From positions 1 through 64,000 of the forward strand of contig PLXC01000026.1 in the NCBI GenBank assembly GCA_003151275.1: DNA of 64,000 bases, in the 5' to 3' direction. Made by a program: the position numbers and the translations under genes. Each line of letters begins with the position of its first letter. Position 1 is the stretch's first letter. The notes under the pieces are model-generated. The model made no database searches. It saw only the letters and a list, made by a program, of their open reading frames with translations, and was not told where the DNA came from. Of the stretch, positions 35,484 through 43,987 are shown piece by piece. The DNA comes from Candidatus Melainabacteria bacterium. Lineage in GTDB: Bacteria; Cyanobacteriota; Vampirovibrionia; Obscuribacterales; Obscuribacteraceae.

Positions 35484-36779
35484 CTAGTGCGGAACACCGG
35501 ATAGGTATTGACTTACTGATGATGGGCTTTTCACGCCTGCGAGCCAGGCCGGGCTGCCTGGCTGAGTGGCGAAGTTAAGACCGCACAATTGGCTGAAGCT
35601 GGCATTTGGACCGATCTGGCTGACATCAGAAAGAAATTGCGGATCATACATAAATGGGAACAATACCTGTGTATTGCCTGTGGTCGCGAACTGACAAATG
35701 TCATTGCCGAGCAGGTTGTTTCCCACCACATTGACTACGCCACCATAAATGATGCTGTGCCATATGTATTGGCCCGGTTCAGTGAAAGATAAACACGCAG
35801 CTGCCTGGTTAAATCGATTTAGGCTTGTTTGAAATGACGTGCAGCCATTTAAATAAACGATGCTGCTTGTATTTCTAGTCTGCACAGCGGTCACGCTCGG
35901 CATGATGCTGAGCACTTCGATGGCATCGACTTCGCTGTTTGATGCATTGTGTTGAATCGCCGTCGTCAATCCGGGACCGAGAATCGAGTAATAGAGAATG
36001 AGATTAGTTTTGCCTGTAATACCCTGCCCGTTGGTGACGATTCCTGGCCCAGCAGAGAGCTGATTTTGACTGAAGATCCACGAATGGTTCAAATAAACCC
36101 AGCTAGCTCCGTTAGGAGAATAATTTACGTTGGCGGTGTAGTTATCGTGAATCAATAGATAATTGCATGTTGACGTGCTTCCTTGAAGATTCAACCCAGT
36201 ACCACACCATTCCACGTCAATGTTTTGCAGCGAGATCCTGCTAGCTGCCGAACCAACCAGGATGCCAGTGCCGAATCCCTGAACGTCCAGATTGGGAACC
36301 ATTTGCGGAATGCCAGCTGGCACCCATTTGGAGCCCTGAACAGTAACATTCGAGTTATTGCCGATGTTGATTCCGTAGCCACCGCCTTGACTCTGAATGG
36401 AGGCAATGCCACCATTGTGCCCCGGCTGGTTCGAAACTTCGACAGTAATATTGCTTTTCTGAACATTCAACGAAGTATTGTAGATAACATGTGAGACGAA
36501 ACCGGGCTGGGGCAAAGGGCCGGCGTCGATTTCAATGCGATCACCTGGCTGCACCTGAGTCCAGTCAATTTGATTGAAATCCCACCATCCCGTTGGCCAT
36601 GAGGTCCCATCATGCACAGTGCCGGTGGCAAGCTTGGAAACATACCAAGTATTGGCTGCCGACGCACTGCTCGCAGTCGAAAAGACTATTGCTGCCATCA
36701 CACCGAAAGGAATCACTAAAGTTCTAACTGACAGAACCATGCACAACCACTTTAGAAGAATATTGATCATAGTTTTCAC
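35484..36779 (-). CDS. secreted parallel beta-helix protein
   Basis: 431 residues. A signal peptide (VIPFGVMAAIVFSTASSASA) precedes the mature start ANTWYVSKLATGTVHDGTSW. The body has repeated short beta coils such as GYGINIGNNSNVTVQGSKWV, ISLQNIDVEWCGTGLNLQGS and CNYLLIHDNYTANVNYSPNG, typical of right-handed beta-helix (pectate-lyase-like) surface proteins. No catalytic residues can be assigned. Such proteins bind or cut polysaccharide or act in adhesion. Module A of the repeated promoter lies directly upstream, and the long hairpin lies directly downstream. Confidence 0.78.
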   Translation of the reverse strand: MKTMINILLKWLCMVLSVRTLVIPFGVMAAIVFSTASSASAANTWYVSKLATGTVHDGTSWPTGWWDFNQIDWTQVQPGDRIEIDAGPLPQPGFVSHVIYNTSLNVQKSNITVEVSNQPGHNGGIASIQSQGGGYGINIGNNSNVTVQGSKWVPAGIPQMVPNLDVQGFGTGILVGSAASRISLQNIDVEWCGTGLNLQGSTSTCNYLLIHDNYTANVNYSPNGASWVYLNHSWIFSQNQLSAGPGIVTNGQGITGKTNLILYYSILGPGLTTAIQHNASNSEVDAIEVLSIMPSVTAVQTRNTSSIVYLNGCTSFQTSLNRFNQAAACLSFTEPGQYIWHSIIYGGVVNVVGNNLLGNDICQFATTGNTQVLFPFMYDPQFLSDVSQIGPNASFSQLCGLNFATQPGSPAWLAGVKSPSSVSQYLSGVPH

Positions 36780-36811
36780 CCGCCACTAATTTATTTGAAG
36801 ATTCAGTCATT

Positions 36812-36880
36812 CTCGTTAAACCAGTTGTCCAGATCCTGTCCGAACCGTGAAAATTTGTGAAACACCGTTTGCATAATTCC
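36812..36880 (-). repeat. promoter module A with regulator site (36826-36842)
   Basis: This is the most diverged copy of a repeat of about 70-115 bp also at 37364, 41845 and 43986. Read to the gene, the site is CGGACAGGATCTGGACA with 11-bp spacing, followed by GGTTTAACGAG. It lies 33 nt before the start of the beta-helix gene. Confidence 0.7.
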
Positions 36881-37062
36881 AATTGGTTTTTCGAAAAACT
36901 GGGCCACTGCTTGTCCCGCTTCAAAAGATAGAGATCGCACCAGCACTGGTCTATAACGAAGCGCAGAGTACCCATGCCGGCCAGCAACTCTGTTACACGG
37001 TCCGTTGCACGTTAACCCCGCCATGGAGCAGTCGCGTACATGACATAAGCAACGACTCGACT

Positions 37063-37363
37063 CTAATACTGCGCGAAATACAATTCCAAAATTTCGCGTG
37101 CGGGCTTTGAGTCGCCAGCTTTGACGAAATACTCAGCGCAGTCCGCCCAGTGTTGCGGACAAACAGACGGCACTACGATAGCGGTTATGAATTCTGCACG
37201 AATGATGTCTTCCGGGTAAGAATGTAGCAGCACCAAATTCTACGTTGACGTAGGGAATGATTGAAATTAGAGTGTTGGGTACTCCAAGATCTGAGAGCCG
37301 GATTGGGTTCAGCGGAACAGTTAGCAAGTCGTATTGCCCCAGAGGTGAAGATCGATGAGCATC
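37063..37363 (-). pseudogene. frameshifted hypothetical gene behind promoter module B
   Basis: Two frames join into one protein-like sequence. LGQYDLLTVPLNPIRLSDLG and IIPYVNVEFGAATFLP are in one frame. After a single-base shift near 37215, EDIIRAEFITAIVVPSVCP and QHWADCAEYFVKAGDSKPAR continue to a stop at 37063. No start codon with a ribosome site is seen. No family was recognised. The upstream repeat copy suggests this was once a member of the same regulon. Confidence 0.5.
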
Positions 37364-37459
37364 CTCGCTCTTCGCGATGCACTCATACTCGTTAAACGAG
37401 TTGACCAGATCCTGTCCGAACGGTGACAAAACTTGTGGATCACCCTTTGCGTAATTCGA
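37364..37459 (-). repeat. promoter module B with triple regulator site
   Basis: This copy of the module contains half-sites TTGTCA, CGGACA and TGGTCA, each 11 bp apart (37429-37402 on the minus strand). The palindrome CTCGTTTAACGAG follows. The sequence is nearly identical to modules C and D over about 90 bp. Confidence 0.75.
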
Positions 37460-37580
37460 CCAACAATACTCGACCAAGGTCATTTGATGCGACGCCAGAG
37501 AAACTAATGAAAGCGTCGCACTTCAGCTCACGAGCTGTTGGAGAAGGGATGCTGGTCAAGAACCAGTCGGGTCCTTGAAA

Positions 37581-38330
37581 TCAAGGATCATTTTGCTTGT
37601 GCCGTCGGTATTCTTGTTCCCAGGTATGCTTACTAAGAGGGGGTTTGTCTTCCCTTATCCGATTGAGAAACGCTAACCCTTCAGTCAAATGCAGTGCCTG
37701 TCCATGTTGCCGCTTTATGAATACAACCGATGGCAACGTCTGTAGCTTTTCATATGCGCGTAGCTTGTGATGGCCGTCTAGAACAAATGCAAAGTCCAAG
37801 TTGCTCACTCCAGCTATGAAAACCACAGGTCGACAGCCTTTCTTAATTGATTCCTCAAAATGAGCAATACGTTCTGAAAGGAGATTTTGCACAGCCTGTG
37901 TTGGAATCAAGTCGATTTGTTCATCGGTAGATTGACAACAAGCCGGATAAACATTCATCCCATCCAACGCTGACCAAGTCTTATCCCACACGACATTATG
38001 TGAGTAAAACTCGTACCAATATTCCAGCGTATACACACCTGTCGCGAAAAGTGAAATCAATGGAGAAATTTGCGAAGACAAGCTGATCCCGGTACGGATA
38101 CCATGGTTTGCCACCTCTCGGATTGCTCGTAGCCGATCGCTGATTCCGTCTCTATTGCGGCTTCGTACGATGTACTGACCGACGCTCCCCAGCCCATCAG
38201 GCCACGTAATCGCAATCGGACGGTTCTCGATAATTATTCCGCATTCGTCGCCCTCACCACGCAAATCAATCAGCCCCTCGCCGTCTTCGAGCACATATTG
38301 TTCTGATGTTTCTGTTAGATTCGTCATCAT
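37581..38330 (-). CDS. hypothetical protein with ParB-like DGHHKLRA motif
   Basis: 249 residues, AGGGAG immediately before a double ATG. The C-terminal part has FAFVLDGHHKLRAYEKLQTL. This resembles the DGxHRxxA motif of ParB/sulfiredoxin-like nuclease or NTPase folds. The preceding VVFIAGVSNLDF and following SVVFIKRQHG are consistent with that fold. The N-terminal half is unassigned (ENRPIAITWPDGLGSVGQYI). Substrate or DNA target is unknown. It is a lone minus-strand gene. Confidence 0.55.
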   Translation of the reverse strand: MMTNLTETSEQYVLEDGEGLIDLRGEGDECGIIIENRPIAITWPDGLGSVGQYIVRSRNRDGISDRLRAIREVANHGIRTGISLSSQISPLISLFATGVYTLEYWYEFYSHNVVWDKTWSALDGMNVYPACCQSTDEQIDLIPTQAVQNLLSERIAHFEESIKKGCRPVVFIAGVSNLDFAFVLDGHHKLRAYEKLQTLPSVVFIKRQHGQALHLTEGLAFLNRIREDKPPLSKHTWEQEYRRHKQNDP

Positions 38331-38736
38331 CTCCCTCTTTTCGTAATAAACATGTTGTTCAGTGGCACCTATAGAGCAGGCACCGACGGTCAGGCGGCTT
38401 TCAAAGTCAGTCTGGTATACATATCGAGAGCGTCAAAAGTACGCTGCGTAGCGGCGGCTGAGGGCACCGAAGCCGAACCAGGACACCTGTGCTTGAATTA
38501 CATAATTTATTACCCTGACTTAGGTACGGAATGTCAATAGCCGCTCTGTGAAAGCTGTATCCGACGATCTTCGCAAGTGTTGTCAGCATGGTCTAGCGGA
38601 AAGTAGCTAACCATTGAATCTTTGCGAACTCACTTTTTGGGGGACAGTTTTATTGCCCGCGTGGGAAATTCCCCTTGTGGGATTCACCCACCTTCTGATA
38701 AGATTACTGTATGCCCTCTATTTGCGAGGTTTGAGA
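38331..38736. other. intergenic region with two repeat relics
   Basis: It holds CTGCGTAGCGGCGGCTGAGG and neighbouring bases at 38446-38489, also found at 40411-40457. Directly joined is a copy (38487-38541) of the 5' end of the 33183 gene, which encodes IIYYPDLGTECQ and then stops. The first 40 codons of an apparent longer frame from 38614 precede the antitoxin start and look accidental. Confidence 0.6.
38446..38541. repeat. composite relic shared with 33163-33217 and 40411-40457
   Basis: Bases 38446-38489 match 40411-40457 (CTGCGTAGCGGCGGCTGAGG, GCACCGAAGC, GGACACC). Bases 38487-38541 match 33163-33217 (CCTGTGCTTGAAT, TATTACCCTGACTTAG, TACGGAATGTCAAT). The two repeat types are fused at CACCTGTG, a rearrangement joint. 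Confidence 0.7.
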
Positions 38737-39012
38737 ATGAACTGGAAGGACACAGGAAAAGAGACGGAACCTGACAGCAAGCGGCGCATAAGCCTGGGTC
38801 CAGCCGTTCAGACAGCGCCAGGTGTCCGCTACAAGGTGATGCAAAACGAATTGGGACAAATTCTCTTGGACCCGGTGAAGTCTGTGCCAGCCTACGAAGC
38901 ATGGATCTACGAGAACCCGGACCGCATTGCTTCAATCAAACGCGGCATTGCGCAAGCGGAAGCTGGACAGCTCGCCAGCATGGATTTAGGCGCTGAGGGC
39001 GAGGATGAATAA
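38737..39012 (+). CDS. putative type II antitoxin
   Basis: 91 residues from the ATG at 38737 (GAGG 7 nt upstream). The sequence has a polar N-terminus (KDTGKETEPDSKRRISLGPA), a PVKSVPAYEAWIYENPDRIA segment and a helical acidic end. Its stop is directly followed by the toxin start. The role is inferred from this pairing; no DNA-binding motif is clear. Confidence 0.6.
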   Translation: MNWKDTGKETEPDSKRRISLGPAVQTAPGVRYKVMQNELGQILLDPVKSVPAYEAWIYENPDRIASIKRGIAQAEAGQLASMDLGAEGEDE

Positions 39013-39327
39013 TTGCCTTTCGAACTCAAGTACACTCCTGAAGCGGTCCAGCAATACGATGCTCTAAGCAAAGATAAAAATCTGGCAAAACGATTTAAAT
39101 CTGTCAAAAAAGCCCTTCGCTTGCTTGGTGTCGATCCAACATACCCCAGCTTGCACACTCACAAGTATGGTTCGATAGAAGGCCCTGAAAAGACCGAAGT
39201 GTTTGAGGCTTATGCCGAGAACAAGACTCCGGCAGCTTATCGGATCTTCTGGTGTTACTATCCAGCCAAAAAAGAACAAGACGAAATTGGGACGATAACG
39301 ATCATCGCCATCACGCCGCATCCGTAA
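39013..39327 (+). CDS. RelE/ParE-type toxin
   Basis: 104 residues starting at a TTG directly after the antitoxin stop, with GAGGATG upstream. KYTPEAVQQYDALSKDKNLA, KRFKSVKKALRLLGVDP and AYRIFWCYYPAKKEQDEIGT follow the RelE/ParE fold pattern: two N-terminal helices, then strands with basic and aromatic residues, ending TITIIAITPHP. Members cut ribosome-bound mRNA or poison gyrase; which one applies cannot be told. It is probably co-translated with its antitoxin. Confidence 0.7.
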   Translation: MPFELKYTPEAVQQYDALSKDKNLAKRFKSVKKALRLLGVDPTYPSLHTHKYGSIEGPEKTEVFEAYAENKTPAAYRIFWCYYPAKKEQDEIGTITIIAITPHP

Positions 39328-39517
39328 GTGAAGCCGCCGAAGCCTGTTGGCCGCTGACGTATTCCATAGGTAGCACCACTTTTGGTGTCTGTCATCACTC
39401 GGTAATTGTTGTTTTCCAGAATTGCGATTGACGATTGTGCCTGATATCCAGCTGCAATCAGAACGGCCCCGCGCCATACTAAATCAAAGTGATTATCCTT
39501 AGGCCGGAAGCGCGATG

Positions 39518-39647
39518 AAGTGAAATCCGGCTATCGAAGCGTGGCCGACGGCGACTATCTCATTTTTTACCAGGTATATATGAAAACGCCGTGGAAATCT
39601 TGCACGTCATTCATGGCAAGCGCGACCTTGGTAAAGCCTTTTCATAA
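39518..39647 (+). pseudogene. frameshifted ParE-type toxin remnant
   Basis: KSGYRSVADGDYLIFYQVY in one frame is continued, after a shift near 39580, by ENAVEILHVIHGKRDLGKAF and a stop. This is the C-terminal half of a ParE/RelE toxin. No start and no partner antitoxin remain. It lies in the 374-nt gap between the toxin gene and the next minus-strand gene. A degenerate GCACC-ACTTTT-GGTGT element is at 39373. Confidence 0.65.
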
Positions 39648-39701
39648 GAACGAAAAGTAGCGCCTAAGCCGTTTGGCAACCACTAATTTGCAAGGGCACG
39701 C

Positions 39702-40376
39702 TCATAATGTCGACACTTGGACCCTCACCCCTCGGTCCCGTAAGCACTTAAGCGTGTAATCGGCTTTCGTCGCATCAGCACACCACATTTCCATGGTGAG
39801 ACTTTTGAGCGAGGGGAGCTGCAGAAGGGGCTCCAGGACGTCAAACTTAGCAAATTCGAAATATGCGCTCTCAAGTTTGGTGAGCTGTGCTAACGAAGTG
39901 ATATCAGTGAATGTCTGCCAGACAATCTCTAAAGAGCGAAGGTTCTTGCAAGCTTCCAGCCCATTCAACGTGCCGATCTCGAAAAAATCATCCTCCCCTC
40001 CCCAATTAGGGTCAATCCAGTAGATCATCTGAGTACCATGTCCCCACTCTAGTGACTCGACCGCTTCTAGGTCCTCCGATCTGAACGGTAAGCTTAGAAT
40101 CGACTTGACGGCCTGGTAGATGTCACAATCCCGTCCTGGTCCAGCTTCATCTAGATCCTGATTGTTGTTGTCATCTTCATCCCACTTACTGTGCAAGGCA
40201 TCAAACTTGACCCCATGGTCGCGGCGTCCCAAGCGGTCAAGCTCGGCTTCCAAAGCTAGCTTAAGGTTGGCATCGAAACCCTGACTGGGGAACTTCAACA
40301 ACGCGGTGAAGGACAAGTGTCCTGTGAGATTGCGCAAATCCTCCTCGGTTAGTTCTAGTTGTGCAAATTCCGTCAC
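39702..40376 (-). CDS. leucine-rich-repeat-like hypothetical protein
   Basis: 224 residues. The N-terminus is helical and charged (EFAQLELTEEDLRNLTGHLS). An acidic linker (DEDDNNNQDLDEAGPGRD) follows. The last 90 residues carry LRR-like units: NLRSLEIVWQTFTDITSLAQ, LTKLESAYFEFAKFDVLEPL and LPSLKSLTMEMW. No signal peptide. Such cytosolic proteins are often partners of toxins or regulators, but there is no direct evidence here. Confidence 0.6.
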   Translation of the reverse strand: MTEFAQLELTEEDLRNLTGHLSFTALLKFPSQGFDANLKLALEAELDRLGRRDHGVKFDALHSKWDEDDNNNQDLDEAGPGRDCDIYQAVKSILSLPFRSEDLEAVESLEWGHGTQMIYWIDPNWGGEDDFFEIGTLNGLEACKNLRSLEIVWQTFTDITSLAQLTKLESAYFEFAKFDVLEPLLQLPSLKSLTMEMWCADATKADYTLKCLRDRGVRVQVSTL

Positions 40377-40410
40377 GGCGTTGGCTCCTCAATCTGCTGT
40401 CAATAGTAAC

Positions 40411-40457
40411 CTGCGTAGCGGCGGCTGAGGGGCACCGAAGCGGAAATCATGGACACC
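40411..40457. repeat. 47-bp dispersed repeat copy
   Basis: Matches 38446-38489 (CTGCGTAGCGGCGGCTGAGG then GGCACCGAAGC and GGACACC). It lies in the gap between two minus-strand genes. Confidence 0.65.
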
Positions 40458-40585
40458 CTCGAACAGCATCCTTCGAGATCCAAGCCAGTCTGAGACACTG
40501 AGGATCGATTGCCCATTCGCGTTTGAGCTCCTCAGAGCAGGCAAGGAGGGCATCGATCCTTGGTAGAAACAAGATAGTTTGGCCA

Positions 40586-41842
40586 CTAGCGTCGCTTGTA
40601 ATCGGAGTAAGGTTGCACAGGAAGCGCCGACACATCGACCGTGCGGTTACCTACTTGAATTTGAAGTTGGATGTCGCTCGACTGGTAGGAGGAAAAGCGC
40701 GGTCGTCCGTCGGGACCAAACGCACGTGCAATCCCGTCTCGGGACCATTGCATGGTGGTATCACCCACGGTGAAACGTAGGTTGCCTTCAAGTGTGACCG
40801 ACACATTCCTGAACGGAATTCCATCGTAACCTTCTCTGCTGTAGGACCCATTCTGGTTGCGATGGAATTGCTCGTGGTCCCACCGGGCTGACGTAAGCGA
40901 TCCTTGGTCATCATAATCTGCCGAAAACGTCAAATTGCCGAACTTATTCAATCCGCGCCGGAGCCGCCCTTGAGCATCACGGACACCGTCTTGACTCGAT
41001 TGCTGCAATTCATTTATCAGTTGTTCTGCCCGACGTCTGCCTTCAAGATTGGTCGGTCCGCCATCGACGTAGGTCATAAGTCCCGGCAAGGCCGCTTCTC
41101 CCATTAGCCGCACCTGCTGGTGCGCCTGATGGCGAGTCTGCCAATCGGTGCTGTCTAGAGCGACGATCAGCGACGGTACCGCTGCCGGTCCATATGCGCG
41201 CAACGCTTCCTGGGCCGCGGCCCGCGTCGTCGGCGATTGAAGCCGATCTATCAAAGAGTTAACATGCTCACGCACCATCTGCGGTGTGTTGTTTAGTCGG
41301 TCTCTCAAATAATTGTCTCCGCGCAGATTTGCAGCCACCGGCGCCGGCACTTCGAAATCGATGCCCGCACGCAGTGGTGGCACCCGTTCCGCTCTCTGAC
41401 CATCTTGAGGAATGCCGGTCTTCGCTTTCTGGAGTGCCCAGGCCTGGTTGAGGCCTTCGTTGACTTGCGGTGCTGCCGGTTGGACGTCACGAGCCGGCGC
41501 TGTTTGGGCGTCACGAGCGGGCGCCGGTTGACCCGCTTCTTGTGATCTCACCACCGCCAAAGGCATCCGTTGTTGTTGTTGTTGTTGTTGTTGTTGTTGG
41601 ACGAAATTTCCTTGCCACGTCACTTCTGTGCGGCCGCTTGATTCGTTCTGGCTATTATCACCCGTCGGCAGAGACTGGCTCAAACCTGGACCGAAAGAAA
41701 CATCGGGCAAAAAACCTGCAGCTGTATTTTTTGTCATTGCCGCCATTGATTCAGGTGAGTATTGCTGGACGCGAGCACTACCGAGATTATCAGCGCCCGT
41801 TTCAGTGGCAGCCGGCATGAAGTTTTCAAATTGGTTTGCCAT
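40586..41842 (-). CDS. HEAT-repeat protein with polyGln tract
   Basis: 418 residues; AGGAG lies 7 nt before the ATG. The N-terminal 150 residues are low complexity, including a run of 11 Gln encoded by a (GTT)n microsatellite at about 41568-41600. Residues about 185-275 form HEAT-type helices: VNSLIDRLQSPTTRAAAQEA, YGPAAVPSLIVALDSTDWQT and MGEAALPGLMTYVDGG. The C-terminal 120 residues are beta-rich (FGNLTFSADYDDQGSLTSAR, GNLRFTVGDTTMQWSRDGIA), similar in style to the end of the LRV protein. No signal peptide. Promoter module C lies directly upstream. Confidence 0.72.
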   Translation of the reverse strand: MANQFENFMPAATETGADNLGSARVQQYSPESMAAMTKNTAAGFLPDVSFGPGLSQSLPTGDNSQNESSGRTEVTWQGNFVQQQQQQQQQQRMPLAVVRSQEAGQPAPARDAQTAPARDVQPAAPQVNEGLNQAWALQKAKTGIPQDGQRAERVPPLRAGIDFEVPAPVAANLRGDNYLRDRLNNTPQMVREHVNSLIDRLQSPTTRAAAQEALRAYGPAAVPSLIVALDSTDWQTRHQAHQQVRLMGEAALPGLMTYVDGGPTNLEGRRRAEQLINELQQSSQDGVRDAQGRLRRGLNKFGNLTFSADYDDQGSLTSARWDHEQFHRNQNGSYSREGYDGIPFRNVSVTLEGNLRFTVGDTTMQWSRDGIARAFGPDGRPRFSSYQSSDIQLQIQVGNRTVDVSALPVQPYSDYKRR

Positions 41843-41844
41843 TA

Positions 41845-41956
41845 TCGATCTCCTTTGATAGTCTCTCGCTCTTCGCTATGCACTCATACTCGTTAAACGA
41901 GTTGACCAGATCCTGTCCGAACCGTGACAATTTTGTGGATCACCGTTTACGTTACG
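41845..41956 (-). repeat. promoter module C with triple regulator site (41903-41930)
   Basis: Half-sites TTGTCA, CGGACA and TGGTCA are 11 bp apart. They are followed by the palindrome CTCGTTTAACGAG, then CGAAGAGCGAGA, then AAAGGAGATCGAT, which is the ribosome site of the HEAT gene. It shares even that ribosome site with module D. Confidence 0.78.
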
Positions 41957-42180
41957 CTGCATCCAAACCTTTTTGGCACCAATGGCAGTGCACACACGAA
42001 AGGAATGTTTGGTGTCAATCACAGTCTATTTGCTAGGCAATATTCAATTCATGTATCATTTGGACATGCCAACTCGCTATACCGTCGACGTCGAGCAGCA
42101 AGATAAGGACTTTCACCGAGCGGGCAGCATCGGTTCATTTTGACTGATAGATATGATGATGCACTGGGTGATCCATAACA

Positions 42181-42603
42181 TCAAGGACCATCCCATGGAT
42201 TTATAGTGGGCACCCCAAGAGCGATAAAAGGGGCAGTATCGCGGGTTGCGACGGTGAAGCCTTGCACGCTAGCAATAGCGCCAATTTGTCCGTCAGTGAC
42301 GGATACAGCCCGCCCTACAGCCCGAGCGGCTGCCACCAGCGCACCATAGGCTAGAGCCGCTTCCCTGTCAAAAGGCACTATCCGCGAGGCAAAAAAGTTG
42401 GCTACCAGCGCGTTAACATCAGCACCGAGTGCTTCTTTCCGCTTGCCTGCGGGCAAAGTTTCGATGCCTAGCCTAAGCTCGGATAGGCTTGTTGCAGTCA
42501 AATAAAGGGTTTCGATTATTTGCGCATCAAGCCAGTTCACTACTACCGGGTTCCTACCAGATTTTACGGCTTCAGAAATAACGTTCGTATCAACGATAAT
42601 CAT
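42181..42603 (-). CDS. vapC: PIN-domain toxin, VapC/FitB type
   Basis: 140 residues. PIN-domain acidic residues are seen in IIVDTNVISEAVK (Asp5), SLSELRLGIE (Glu), and VSVTDGQIGAIA (Asp). PIN toxins are Mg2+-dependent ribonucleases that cut tRNA or other RNA. The pattern TNVISE plus LPAGKRK and PFDREAALAYG is closest to FitB/VapC in plant-associated bacteria and cyanobacteria. The ATG overlaps the antitoxin stop by 4 nt. Confidence 0.88.
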   Translation of the reverse strand: MIIVDTNVISEAVKSGRNPVVVNWLDAQIIETLYLTATSLSELRLGIETLPAGKRKEALGADVNALVANFFASRIVPFDREAALAYGALVAAARAVGRAVSVTDGQIGAIASVQGFTVATRDTAPFIALGVPTINPWDGP

Positions 42604-42836
42604 TCAAAAGTCACTATACGACTGGGTTCTTGGTCTCTCACAATTTCCAGGTCCAGGGCGTATTTATCTCCAAGGGCAGCAAGGGCAGAGCCGAGTTTCA
42701 GCCGCTCATTCGGTCTGACTGCCGCTTCTAAGATTTCCCGGATTTCTGCTTCTGTGCTGCGTCCGTTCTGAGCAGCCCGCACCCGCAAAGCCCTGTGTGT
42801 CTCGTCCGGTATGTTTCTTACGGTAACAGATGCCAT
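42600..42836 (-). CDS. vapB: FitA/VapB-type antitoxin
   Basis: 78 residues. SVTVRNIPDETHRALRVRAA followed by NGRSTEAEIREILEAAV is the ribbon-helix-helix pattern of FitA-like antitoxins. It binds operator DNA and blocks the PIN toxin through its C-terminal tail. It is the first gene of the pair. Confidence 0.88.
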   Translation of the reverse strand: MASVTVRNIPDETHRALRVRAAQNGRSTEAEIREILEAAVRPNERLKLGSALAALGDKYALDLEIVRDQEPSRIVTFE

Positions 42837-42849
42837 GATTGCACTTCCT

Positions 42850-42890
42850 TATCATGCATTCAATGATAGCATATTGCGAAAATGATAGCA
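42850..42890 (-). promoter_or_regulatory. probable operator of the PIN toxin-antitoxin pair
   Basis: TATCAT (42850-42855) and ATGATA (42863-42868) form an inverted repeat, and AATGATAGCA occurs twice (42862-42871 and 42881-42890). It lies 14 nt before the antitoxin start, where ribbon-helix-helix antitoxins repress their own genes. Confidence 0.55.
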
Positions 42891-43263
42891 AATGCCTTCG
42901 GTTCGGATGGGAAAGCTATGGCAGCGATCTTATTCGAGAACTTCATTTGTTGCCCGAACATTACTTCTGACTGAGTGAGCTGCTCTTGCGTTGGTAAAGC
43001 TACTGCACCAGAAACGCCCGCAATCGATAAATCGAATGGTGTAGTAACCATATACGGTGCTTCCGCACCAGTAATGTATTGCGGAGCCGAATTGCCAAGA
43101 AACTTCCAGGCAGAATCACCCTCCGGGCAGTCAGAAAATCGCTCACGGAACCCGCCAGCTACGGCTACCTGCGTATACATCGTCAGCTCTGCCAAAACTT
43201 CGCCAAAACTTCAGCGTAATTTGAAAATCACAAAGTCGACTTACCAATCAAAAAAAACAAAAA
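42891..43263 (-). other. gap with a possible coding relic
   Basis: A minus-strand frame (42860-43195) includes PEGDSAWKFLGNSAPQYITG and LPTQEQLTQSEVMFGQQMKF. It is protein-like but has no ribosome site and runs into the operator. It may be the end of a lost gene. A degenerate hairpin tip, TAACC-ATATAC-GGTGC, is at 43045-43060. Confidence 0.35.
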
Positions 43264-43987
43264 TGCCAGTTGAACAACACGAGCCTCAAGAACGCACTAA
43301 CAGATCCTCGGATCGAATGGATGTGTATGCGTCCATTTCGGACAGTTCATGGAATCAGAACGAAATGCGAGCGCTGAATACAAAACAAGAATCTAGCCTG
43401 CCAGCTGCTTTTGGCAATTTCGAGCTGATCGTTTCGACAGCGACCTCGAACTTTCTCAAGTCAAACAATCTCGATCGCGCACATCTTTAGAAAATCCAGC
43501 GACTAAGCCTGCCGAGCAGATTCAGCTAGCTCAGGATCAGACAATGCTCAGCGAGCGATTCTATAAACAAGAAGTGTCCAATGCCGCCAACTGCGAGTTA
43601 CACACAATGTTTCCTCAGCTATCACACGACAACAGAGTTGTTCTAGGCAAAGGCTCCATTTTTGATCACTTACAAGAAGCACATGCTCATTTTGAAGATC
43701 AGATCCTCAAAGGATTTGCTTGGTTTAGATCGAAAGAAAATACCTACAAAGGCTGGGATTACAAGTCGTTTTACGAACATCCCGCAATGCATCCAGAGTT
43801 GAAAGGACATCACATGCACCCGAAACACGCTCCGCTTTGGGTGCAGAATTATGGCAATTTCCATTATGGCGCCATGGCATTCGCCCTTGGATTATCGGAA
43901 GATCAAGCATTGATATTTGCAGGCGCAGCCCAGCAAGGCGGTACAGAACATCACGAGGTTACAAGCCCAGAAGGTCTGCTAGCTGTA
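43264..43987 (+). pseudogene. truncated polymorphic toxin, Ntox44-like
   Basis: The first part is in one frame from the ATG at 43264 (MPVEQHEPQERTNRSSDRMD). A shift near 43440 moves to the frame that runs through QIQLAQDQTMLSERFYKQEV and to the toxin-like domain. That domain has GWDYKSFYEHPAMHPELKGH, then YGNFHYGAMAFALGLSEDQA and LIFAGAAQQGG. The NFHYGA...AGAAQ block resembles Pfam bacterial toxin 44. The 3' end is cut at about 43985, where promoter module D begins, so the last residues are read from foreign DNA. The gene is almost certainly inactive. Confidence 0.55.

Noticed and set aside
37553..37569. TGGTCAAGAACCAGTC as an eleventh regulator site
   Set aside because: The second half (CCAGTC) does not match the hexamer, and no gene start follows in the right direction.
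41568..41600. (GTT)n microsatellite as a phase-variable switch
   Set aside because: The unit is three bases inside a coding frame, so length change alters only the Gln count and not the frame.
42975..43490. 171-codon plus-strand frame as one gene
   Set aside because: Only the part from 43264 fits the toxin remnant. The first 96 codons overlap a different relic and lack a ribosome site.
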